This document shows positions 25,622 through 32,194 of a stretch of 64,000 nt of DNA, piece by piece. The stretch comes from Candidatus Goldiibacteriota bacterium HGW-Goldbacteria-1. GTDB taxonomy: Bacteria; Oederibacteriota; PGYV01. How positions within the stretch are numbered: the stretch's first letter is position 1; each line of letters starts with the position of its first letter. The position numbers were made by a program, and so were the translations under genes. The notes beneath the pieces were generated by a model, which was not told the origin of the DNA, did not search any database, and worked only from the letters and a program-made list of their open reading frames with translations. Location of the stretch: contig PGYV01000001.1 of NCBI GenBank assembly GCA_002839855.1, positions 272,439-336,438 of the forward strand, given 5' to 3'.

Positions 25622-26803
25622 TTAAATAAGATTAATTGTTTTGTGCTTTTCCACTACCGCCTGTGCCATGGCGTCTATAGCCTCAAAATCCGCTTTTTTG
25701 GGGTATCCCTGAATTTTAAGCGGCGCTATCAGCTCGCCTTTAAAATTAGGCACCATTGCCGCAAGCGCTTCCTGCGCTTTTTCCATCCAGTTCCACCCTG
25801 TTATAAGGGATAAAAATTTTGTCTTTGTCCTTAACGCGTTAAACAGGTACACCACATTGGCCGCAACGGGATGAACGCCCGCAAGCACGGTGGGCGCGCA
25901 CACTATAACAGTTGCCGCGTCCACAAGATCCATTGCAATTTCGCCTATATCGGCATTTGAAAGGTTATACAGTTTTGTCCTTACCCCTTTATTTGCAAGG
26001 GAATCGGCAAGGTGTTCTGCCGCGGCTTTCATGCTGTGATGCATGGAGATATAAAGCACAAGCGCGTAATTTTTCACGTCGTCCTTTATCCATTCGTCAT
26101 ACCATGACATAATCTTAGATGGGTCGGTGTGCACCACGCCGTGGCTTGGGCAAATCATAGCCGGATTGATGGAGCGTACAATTTCCATATTCTTTTTAAT
26201 TACATTTCTGAAAGGCGACATAATTTCCGCGTAATACCTTTTGGCGGAAGTATAAGTATGCGCCGTGTCAAATATATCGGAAACAGCCACGTGCGAACCA
26301 AAATAATCGCATGTAAAAAGAATTTTATCCTCTTTTAAAAGTGTAATCATGGTTTCCGGCCAGTGCACCCACGGCGTAAGGAAAAACTGAAGCGTCCTGC
26401 TGCCAAGGGATATTTCCTGTTTATCCGCTACAGTCATAAAATCACCGTCGTTAAGTTCCGGCATGAAATCTTTTAAAAACCCTTTGCATTTTTCATTTGT
26501 CACTATTTTCGCGCCCGGGAACTTTTTTAACACCGCGGGCAGCGACCCTGAATGGTCCTGTTCCGCGTGGTTGGCAATTACATAATCTATTTTCTTCACA
26601 CCCAAAGAATCAAGGTTTTTAAAAAGTTCATGCGTCTTAACCGGGTCCACCGTGTCAATCAGGGCTGTCTTTTCATTACCTTCAATAAAATATGAATTAT
26701 AACTTGTGCCTTCCGGAAGAGGAATAAGTTCATCAAAAAGTTTTCTGTCCCAGTCAACAGCCCCTACCGAATTAATTCCCTGCGCTATCTTTTTTACAGC
26801 CAT
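25622..26803 (-). CDS. fprA: Class A flavodiiron protein (oxygen/NO reductase)
   Basis: A 393-residue enzyme: metallo-beta-lactamase-like diiron domain (1-250; H79, E81, D83 and H84 in ANHAEQDHSG, further His near 147 and 226) fused to flavodoxin (255-393; ALVLYISMHHSMKAAAEHLADS). It reduces oxygen to water with electrons from rubredoxin. The start at ATG 26803 (MAVKKIA) is preferred over the GTG at 26812 because GGAAGGTGG lies just upstream. It lies 19 bp after the peroxiredoxin and 16 bp before the ferritin-like gene; rubredoxin and its reductase are at 28.4-29.7 kb. Confidence 0.95.
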   Translation of the reverse strand: MAVKKIAQGINSVGAVDWDRKLFDELIPLPEGTSYNSYFIEGNEKTALIDTVDPVKTHELFKNLDSLGVKKIDYVIANHAEQDHSGSLPAVLKKFPGAKIVTNEKCKGFLKDFMPELNDGDFMTVADKQEISLGSRTLQFFLTPWVHWPETMITLLKEDKILFTCDYFGSHVAVSDIFDTAHTYTSAKRYYAEIMSPFRNVIKKNMEIVRSINPAMICPSHGVVHTDPSKIMSWYDEWIKDDVKNYALVLYISMHHSMKAAAEHLADSLANKGVRTKLYNLSNADIGEIAMDLVDAATVIVCAPTVLAGVHPVAANVVYLFNALRTKTKFLSLITGWNWMEKAQEALAAMVPNFKGELIAPLKIQGYPKKADFEAIDAMAQAVVEKHKTINLI

Positions 26804-26822
26804 CTTATCCACCTTCCCTTTC

Positions 26823-27377
26823 TTAATTTATATGCCCTTCCCTTAATCTCATTAAAACATCCATTGCATGGCCGACAACCGCCACTTTATCCCACACGGC
26901 CGCAATTTTGCCTTTTGGATCTATTATCATTGTTGTACGAGCCACACCCATGTATTCTTTGCCCATCATATTTTTCTTCTGCCATACGCCGTAAGAATTC
27001 AGCATCTCTTTTGATTCATCGCTTAAAAGCGTAAGTTTAAGGTTGTGGTCATTTATAAATTTTCTGTGGCTTTCGCAGCTGTCGCCGGAAATGCCAAGTA
27101 TTTCGCACTTAAGTTCTTTAAATTCCGACAGTTCCTTTGAAAAATCCTTTGCCTCTATCGTACAGCCGGGGGTATTGTCTTTAGGGTAAAAATACAGCAC
27201 AACCCATTTGCCTTTAAAATTTTTAAGGCATACTTTTTTCTCGGAACTGTCTTTAAGGCAAAACGCGGGGGCGATATCTCCGATTTTTAACGCGGTCTTA
27301 CCGGCACTTTTTTTTACAGCTTTCTTTATAATTTTTTTTGAACTTTTTACCGCTTTTTTCACTGATGTTTTTTTCAA
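26823..27377 (-). CDS. Peroxiredoxin (Bcp/PrxQ type) with Lys-rich N-terminal tail, TTG start
   Basis: A thiol peroxidase with YPKDNTPGCTIEAKDF and C72 (numbered from TTG). The usual resolving Cys five residues later is absent, so it may be a one-Cys enzyme. The first 28 residues are dominated by Lys (KKTSVKKAVKSSKKIIKK) and look like a histone-like tail; no such extension occurs in standard Bcp. I choose the TTG at 27377 because AAGGGGG lies 8 nt upstream and it begins 2 nt after the perR stop; the GTG at 27413 lies inside perR. Protein length 184. It is part of the PerR-controlled cluster. Confidence 0.85.
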   Translation of the reverse strand: MKKTSVKKAVKSSKKIIKKAVKKSAGKTALKIGDIAPAFCLKDSSEKKVCLKNFKGKWVVLYFYPKDNTPGCTIEAKDFSKELSEFKELKCEILGISGDSCESHRKFINDHNLKLTLLSDESKEMLNSYGVWQKKNMMGKEYMGVARTTMIIDPKGKIAAVWDKVAVVGHAMDVLMRLREGHIN

Positions 27378-27379
27378 AA

Positions 27380-27814
27380 TTATTTCCCCCTTGTTTTTAC
27401 GCACTTCGGACACAAACCTTTAAGGTACACGTGTTCCTGTGTGACCTTATAACCCTTTAAACTTTCCGGCGCGCAGGTGGCGCACTTGACATTAAAATCA
27501 CTTACGCCGCCGCATTTTTCACAGATAAAATGTCCGTGCTTTCCGGTAAAAGCATCATACCTGGAAATGCCGTCTTCAATTGTAATTTCAGACACAATGC
27601 CTTCTTCTAAAAAGGTCTTTAACGTATTGTATATGCTTGTCCTTGACAGTGTGGATATTTCATTTTCAAGGCCGTTAAACAATTGGTCTGCCGTAGGGTG
27701 GTTTCTGTTATCAAGAAGGTATTTAAGAACCTTCACCCTTATTACCGACGGCCTTATTTTTTTTTCTTTTAAGAGCGCCGCAACTTCCTTTTCCGTTTTT
27801 TCAGATGTCTCCAT
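27380..27814 (-). CDS. perR: PerR-type peroxide-sensing repressor (Fur family)
   Basis: A 144-residue winged-helix metalloregulator. The five metal ligands known for Bacillus PerR (H37, D85, H91, H93, D104) occur here at H39, D87, H93, H95 and D106, all with the same +2 shift, and Asp rather than Glu at the last position supports PerR over Fur. Zinc cysteines are C98, C101, C135 and C138. The recognition helix is SRTSIYNTLKTF (58-69). It probably represses the ferritin promoter with the two boxes at 28365-28396. Encoded 15 bp after ferritin and 2 bp before the peroxiredoxin. Confidence 0.93.
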   Translation of the reverse strand: METSEKTEKEVAALLKEKKIRPSVIRVKVLKYLLDNRNHPTADQLFNGLENEISTLSRTSIYNTLKTFLEEGIVSEITIEDGISRYDAFTGKHGHFICEKCGGVSDFNVKCATCAPESLKGYKVTQEHVYLKGLCPKCVKTRGK

Positions 27815-27829
27815 TTTTTTAACTCCCGC

Positions 27830-28348
27830 TTACGCGCCTGCCTGTGTGGAATCTACAAATACCCTTAATGACAATTCTTTATCTATCATGAACAGCGCGT
27901 CTTTTGAATCGCCTATTAATTTAAGTTTGTCTGCCAGTTCCGATGAATTTGCCTCTTCTTCCACCTGTTCGTCAATAAACCATTTTAACATGGACGCTGA
28001 CGCGTGGTCTTTTTCGGTGATTGCTATATCCATAAGGTTATTAATCAGTGCGGTCACTTTCTGTTCGTGGGCATACGCCGCTTCAAACATTTCCAGGGGC
28101 GATTTCCAGTCATCGCGCACTTTTTCAACTGCCGGAAATACAGCATGTCCGCTTCTTTCAAGAATAAAACGGTAGAACTTCATCGCGTGCGTCATTTCTT
28201 CCTGCGCCTGAACGTAAAACCAGTTGGCAAAACCCTTAAGGTTTACTTCAGTGCATTTGGCTGACATTGAAAGGTAAAGATACGCCGAATAAATTTCAGC
28301 GTTAACCTGTTTGTTGATTGCCTCTTCCATCTTTGTTCCGATTTTCAT
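27830..28348 (-). CDS. ftn: Non-haem ferritin
   Basis: A 172-residue four-helix ferritin. The ferroxidase site ligands appear in INKQVNAEIYSAYLYLSMSA, QAQEEMTHAMKFYRF and EEEANSSEL. It stores iron after oxidising Fe(II), which protects against Fenton chemistry. First gene of the six-gene oxygen/iron defence operon (ftn-perR-prx-fprA-ferritin-like-dfx). GGAGGGTATCAC precedes the ATG. Expression is probably under PerR because its promoter holds two PerR-like boxes. Confidence 0.94.
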   Translation of the reverse strand: MKIGTKMEEAINKQVNAEIYSAYLYLSMSAKCTEVNLKGFANWFYVQAQEEMTHAMKFYRFILERSGHAVFPAVEKVRDDWKSPLEMFEAAYAHEQKVTALINNLMDIAITEKDHASASMLKWFIDEQVEEEANSSELADKLKLIGDSKDALFMIDKELSLRVFVDSTQAGA

Positions 28349-28364
28349 GTGATACCCTCCGTTT

Positions 28365-28424
28365 TTGTATTAATTACAATATTGTATTAATTACAAATAT
28401 AACGTTTATCCCCCTTTTTGTCAA
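28365..28424 (-). promoter_or_regulatory. Ferritin operon promoter with two PerR-like boxes
   Basis: Minus strand TTGACA (28419-28424), 17-bp spacer and TATATT (28396-28401). Two identical 15-bp sites TTGTAATTAATACAA lie at 28382-28396 (touching the -10) and 28365-28379, 17 bp apart. They match the 7-1-7 symmetry of PerR boxes (TTATAATTATTATAA) with the changed third and matching base. Binding would block RNA polymerase. Confidence 0.85.
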
Positions 28425-28431
28425 GCCTTTA

Positions 28432-29580
28432 TTAAAGCGCGTCCGTATAATTACTTCCTTCTTTAATCATTTTCTGAATCTTTACGTAATCCCCTGTATT
28501 ACCTATAAGGATTGCGCCCGCCACTTTATCATCCCTTATGAATATCTTTTTAAAATTCTCATTTTCTTTTTTCACTTCAACTTCCGTGCCGTCTCCCGAA
28601 ATGTCGCCCATTGACGCAAGCTCTATTCCCGCAACTTTAAGTTTGACGGACATAACAGTCCCTTTATATTCCGCATTCCCGCCCGTGATATGCGAAGCCG
28701 CCGCTATTGCCTGTTCGCGCGCGGCAGGCCATATTCCATACACCCTGCCGTTGAATTCCGCTATATCGCCGCAGGCGTATATTGAATCCATATTTGTCCT
28801 GCCAAAACCGTCTATTTTTATCCCAAGCATTTTATCAATATTGGTGCCTTCGATAATTTTTAAATTGCTTCTTATTCCTGCTGATATCAATACCATATCG
28901 GTTTCTTCAAAACTGTCATCCGCGAATTTTACTGTTTTTTTACCCTGCTTATCTTCAATAGCAGTTGTCTGTTTGTTCAGGATAAAATTTAATCCCATAT
29001 TTTCAAGTTTTTCCTTTAAGATGGCAGCAGTCTGCCCGTCCAGCTGGCGCGGTAACAGCCTGTCAAAGACTTCAACTATTGTAACTTTTAACCCGTGCTC
29101 TTTTAAACTGTTGGCAGCTTCTATCCCTAAAAGCCCGCCGCCTATTACCACGGCTTTTTTCCTGCCCTGCGCGTACTGCATGATGCTTTTTGCGTCATCA
29201 ATGGTTCGCAGGGTAAACACGCCTTTGTCTTTGGCCCCTGGAAACGGCGGCGCAAAAGAAGACGCGCCCGCGGCTATGATTAGTTTGTCGTAATTAATCA
29301 TAACCCCGCCCGCTTTAACCTGTTTTGCGGCAGTGTCAATTTTCTCCACAAAAGTTGAAAGCAGAAGTTCTATTTTATTTTCAGCAAACCATTCGGATTT
29401 TTTAATAAAGATTTTTTCTTCCGGTACTTTTCCGGTTAAAAATTCAATTACCCTTGGCCTTGAATAATAAGGGTAGCTTTCATCCGATATCACCGTGATT
29501 TCGCATGAACCATCCGCTTTTCTTATTTCTTCAGCCGCTGTAGCGCCGGCCGCGCCGCTGCCGATTATTACAACGCGCAT
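28432..29580 (-). CDS. FAD-dependent NADH:rubredoxin-type oxidoreductase
   Basis: A 382-residue flavoprotein. GSGAAGATAAEE (7-18) binds FAD, GGGLLGIEAANSLKE (about 147-161) binds NAD(P)H, and YACGDIAEF (about 269) is the second FAD site. It resembles clostridial NADH:rubredoxin oxidoreductase (Nror) and NAD(P)H-nitrite-type oxidoreductases. The rubredoxin gene starts 165 bp upstream and stops 3 bp before this ATG, so the pair would feed electrons to rubrerythrin, fprA and dfx. Confidence 0.9.
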   Translation of the reverse strand: MRVVIIGSGAAGATAAEEIRKADGSCEITVISDESYPYYSRPRVIEFLTGKVPEEKIFIKKSEWFAENKIELLLSTFVEKIDTAAKQVKAGGVMINYDKLIIAAGASSFAPPFPGAKDKGVFTLRTIDDAKSIMQYAQGRKKAVVIGGGLLGIEAANSLKEHGLKVTIVEVFDRLLPRQLDGQTAAILKEKLENMGLNFILNKQTTAIEDKQGKKTVKFADDSFEETDMVLISAGIRSNLKIIEGTNIDKMLGIKIDGFGRTNMDSIYACGDIAEFNGRVYGIWPAAREQAIAAASHITGGNAEYKGTVMSVKLKVAGIELASMGDISGDGTEVEVKKENENFKKIFIRDDKVAGAILIGNTGDYVKIQKMIKEGSNYTDAL

Positions 29581-29583
29581 AAT

Positions 29584-29745
29584 TTAAGCGTTCTTTTCAA
29601 AATCTGATTTTCCGGCTCCGCATTCCGGGCAGGTCCAGTCATTTGGAAGCTGCTCAAAAGACGTTCCAGGGGCTATACCGTGTTCAGGGTCTCCCTTTGC
29701 CGGGTCGTACACATAACCGCAAACTACACATGTCCATTTTTCCAT
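29584..29745 (-). CDS. Rubredoxin
   Basis: Too short for most gene callers: 53 residues starting [15 protein letters not shown] and ending [11 protein letters not shown]. Cys6, Cys9, Cys39 and Cys42 give the Fe(Cys)4 site, with the conserved aromatic core (W4, Y11, Y13, W37). ATG at 29745 with AGGAGGATTATC Shine-Dalgarno. It is translated just upstream of the NADH oxidoreductase and would carry electrons to rubrerythrin, flavodiiron protein and superoxide reductase encoded downstream. Confidence 0.97.
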   Translation of the reverse strand: MEKWTCVVCGYVYDPAKGDPEHGIAPGTSFEQLPNDWTCPECGAGKSDFEKNA

Positions 29746-29775
29746 TGATAATCCTCCTAATTTGTTTATATTAAT

Positions 29776-29803
29776 ACTATATCATAAGGTTTTTGCAAGT
29801 CAA
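29776..29803 (-). promoter_or_regulatory. Rubredoxin operon promoter
   Basis: Minus strand TTGACT (29798-29803), 16-bp spacer, TATAGT (29776-29781), followed by TATTAATATAA. No clear PerR box was found in it. Confidence 0.6.
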
Positions 29804-29894
29804 TTAAACATAATTTTATTAAACACAGTTTTAATTTACCGGGTTTTTTCGCACCTGCATTTTGATGTGCCTGTATTTATAACGGATTAACCCG

Positions 29895-31034
29895 TTACGC
29901 TTTCCCAAAAATACCCCTGATATCATTAATACCTATAAACTTCACTTTAACACCTGATACTTCAGCCGGCCTGGGCACGCTGATATCATGGGAAATTACA
30001 TAATTCACGCCTTCAGGATACAATTTTCTGAATATTTTAAGCGCCGTAACATTCAATTTAGAATACTGCCACTTGCATTCTATCGCATCCACACAATTTC
30101 TGGCGCGCTTTACCACAAAATCCACTTCATGCCCCGCCTTATCTCTCCAGTAATTTATCCCGCGCTCCTGCATTACAGCTGTAAGTTCATTCAGTACAAT
30201 CTGCTCCCAGAGAAGCCCAAAATCGTCTCCGCGCAGAGTGTCCCATCCCTTGGCGTAAGTTACAAACCCTGTATCAAAACCATATACTTTGGGCATTGAG
30301 ACTATCTCGCTCTTGCCGCCTCCCGCAAACGGCCTGATAACACAGGCAACACCTGTAGTTTCAAGAATAGCCATATAATTTTTCACTGTATGCCGCGACA
30401 CTTCGCACATATCCGAGAATTTGGTGGCATCAAACATAATGCCGCTCATATTCAGTATAAGTTCCACCAGTTTAATAAAAGATTCCCTTTTTTCCAGCCT
30501 GAACAATTCAAGTATATCCCTTGACCAGTATGAATCCACCCACTCCGCGTAATGTCCGGCAGCCTTATCTTTTTGCAGCAAAAAAGGGGGCAGGCCGCCC
30601 AAAAGCATTCTGGTTTTAATATCTGTTACTCCAAAATTCTGTGAATCTTCAAACGTAGCGGGTGTCAATGTTATTGTGTTTTTTCTGCCGGTAAGCGTAT
30701 CACTGAATTTTTTTATAGTTTCAAGAGAGGATGAACCTGTCGCAATTATCTTAATTTTCGGATAATGGTCTGCAGCTATTTTTAGAATCTGCGCGGGATT
30801 GTCAAGTTTATGCACTTCGTCAAGGACAATTAATCCGCTGTTTTCATCCTTTAGAAATGATTCGTGGGATACCAGTTTTCTGACTTCAGGTATTTCACAG
30901 TCAAAATACTTAGCCCCTTCAACAGCCCTGCAAAGTACGGTTTTTCCGGAACGCCTTACGCCCCTTAACCACAATATAGGCCTTGTTTTTAATGATTTCT
31001 GAATAAGCCCTGTCCAGTACTCTCTTTTTATCAT
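29895..31034 (-). CDS. AAA-type ATPase with DUF4143 C-terminus, copy 2
   Basis: A 379-residue relative of the ATPase at 10.2 kb. Walker A GVRRSGKTV (25-33), Walker B SGLIVLDEVHKL, a winged-helix segment (FDATKFSDMCEVSRHTVKNY, about 212-231) and a C-terminal GHEVDFVVK with DAIECKW, which keeps the full PD-(D/E)XK-like pattern that copy 1 lacks. I start at ATG 31034 (MIKREYW); the track start at 31052 lies inside the -10 box of the promoter. With transcription starting about seven bases after the -10 box the mRNA would be nearly leaderless; there is no Shine-Dalgarno. Function unknown; likely autoregulated. Confidence 0.88.
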   Translation of the reverse strand: MIKREYWTGLIQKSLKTRPILWLRGVRRSGKTVLCRAVEGAKYFDCEIPEVRKLVSHESFLKDENSGLIVLDEVHKLDNPAQILKIAADHYPKIKIIATGSSSLETIKKFSDTLTGRKNTITLTPATFEDSQNFGVTDIKTRMLLGGLPPFLLQKDKAAGHYAEWVDSYWSRDILELFRLEKRESFIKLVELILNMSGIMFDATKFSDMCEVSRHTVKNYMAILETTGVACVIRPFAGGGKSEIVSMPKVYGFDTGFVTYAKGWDTLRGDDFGLLWEQIVLNELTAVMQERGINYWRDKAGHEVDFVVKRARNCVDAIECKWQYSKLNVTALKIFRKLYPEGVNYVISHDISVPRPAEVSGVKVKFIGINDIRGIFGKA

Positions 31035-31043
31035 AGTAACTAC

Positions 31044-31072
31044 ATGATACAAATAGTATTACTATTTGTCAA
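31044..31072 (-). promoter_or_regulatory. Promoter with operator palindrome for ATPase copy 2
   Basis: TTGACA (31067-31072), 17-bp spacer (31050-31066), TATCAT (31044-31049) on the minus strand. A 21-bp palindrome (ACAAATAGTATTACTATTTG and one more base, 31049-31069) fills the spacer and touches both boxes. The predicted start lies at or within a few bases of the ATG. Confidence 0.85.
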
Positions 31073-31082
31073 GTGTGCTTTT

Positions 31083-31589
31083 TCATTCATTAAAGAGTTT
31101 TCCTATCATGGCGCCAAGGCCGCCGCAGGACAGGGACAAAGGAAAGACAAGCCAGATTGAATATATGGACAGAAGGCTGAACTGGTTGGGTTGCTTAAAG
31201 TTTTCATTTATATAATACGCAGACAGCCCCACTGCCGCAATTGCCCCGGCAAGCATACCCATATACATTGCGTTTCTTTCCGCGTCATTTTCCCTGTAGG
31301 TATGAAGGTTAAAAAGCGAGGTAAGCCCCGCAAAAGAAAGCGGCAAAAATGAAAATGTAATTATGTTTCCGTTTATATCCCTTTCATTCATCCCGTAAGT
31401 TGACAAAAGCGCGCCTGTAAGCAGGCTGCCCAGCTGCCACATGGAACGGTTAAATTCTATGCCCTTTTGAACCTCTTTTTTATCTTCATCGGACAGCCTG
31501 TCCATATATTTTTTCTCGGGGACGCTGACGCAGCCGGCAATATTCAGCGCCATTATTAACACGAGTATAACCGCGGTAATTTTTTTCAT
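31083..31589 (-). CDS. Predicted lipoprotein with hydrophobic helices, paralog B
   Basis: A 168-residue protein starting MKKITAVILVLIMALNIAGC, a lipoprotein signal. The rest has several hydrophobic segments (SMWQLGSLLTGALLSTYG, MYMGMLAGAIAAVGLSAYYI, IWLVFPLSLSCGGLGAMIG). It is a tandem paralog of the gene at 31591-32109: both have an MP/VPEKK-like stretch, an EEKK/DEDKK helix and a similar run of hydrophobic segments. The ATG at 31589 (SD GGGGG) is preferred to the more upstream frame start at 31655. The one-base spacing indicates co-translation. No recognised domain. Confidence 0.7.
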   Translation of the reverse strand: MKKITAVILVLIMALNIAGCVSVPEKKYMDRLSDEDKKEVQKGIEFNRSMWQLGSLLTGALLSTYGMNERDINGNIITFSFLPLSFAGLTSLFNLHTYRENDAERNAMYMGMLAGAIAAVGLSAYYINENFKQPNQFSLLSIYSIWLVFPLSLSCGGLGAMIGKLFNE

Positions 31590-31590
31590 T

Positions 31591-32109
31591 TTAATTACCC
31601 CCGGTAAACAGATTTTCAATGTTTGCCCAAATAACGCCAAGCGCCGGAAAAGCAAATGCCGACCCTATTACCATAAAAGGGATAATCATCGCGTCGTAGG
31701 ATGTCCTATAAGCTGTCGGCCCGGTTGCCACGGCCGCGTATAGCAGCCCTCCTGTCACGGCTCCCGCAATTAATCCCGTAACCGTGAAATCAAAAAGATA
31801 CTTTCTTTCTTTTTCATCTTCCGCGTAACTTGCAAGATTGGCAAAACTTGCGGTTGTTAAAAACATTACCGGAAGCGCGCAGGTAACCGCTGTCTTCATT
31901 CCCGCATCACCCTGCGATGAAAGCCCTATGCCTAAGCCTGCAAGTATTGACCCTGCCTGCCATAATTTTCTGCTTATTTTTACCGCCTGAATTTCCTGCT
32001 TTTTTTCTTCAGGCGTCATGACATTCTGCACCCTTTTATCAGGCATTGTGGCGCACCCTGTAAAACAGATCAGCGCCAAAAGTAATAAATATTTTGCGGT
32101 TTTCAGCAT
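31591..32109 (-). CDS. Predicted lipoprotein with hydrophobic helices, paralog A
   Basis: A 172-residue lipoprotein starting MLKTAKYLLLLALICFTGC, with lipobox FTGC. EEKKQEIQAVKISRKLWQAGSILAGLG and later TVTGLIAGAVTGGLLYAAVA and MIIPFMVIGSAFAFPALGVIW are hydrophobic. TAAGGAGGAAGAA precedes the ATG at 32109; the frame start at 32154 is rejected. It follows copA on the same strand after 85 bp and could be part of its transcript, but no metal-binding motif is visible. Confidence 0.7.
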   Translation of the reverse strand: MLKTAKYLLLLALICFTGCATMPDKRVQNVMTPEEKKQEIQAVKISRKLWQAGSILAGLGIGLSSQGDAGMKTAVTCALPVMFLTTASFANLASYAEDEKERKYLFDFTVTGLIAGAVTGGLLYAAVATGPTAYRTSYDAMIIPFMVIGSAFAFPALGVIWANIENLFTGGN

Positions 32110-32194
32110 TTCTTCCTCCTTAATGATATTCACCTGAATAAAAGCAAATATCATACCGCAATAAAAACCTTATAAATAAGAACAATTAACAGCA

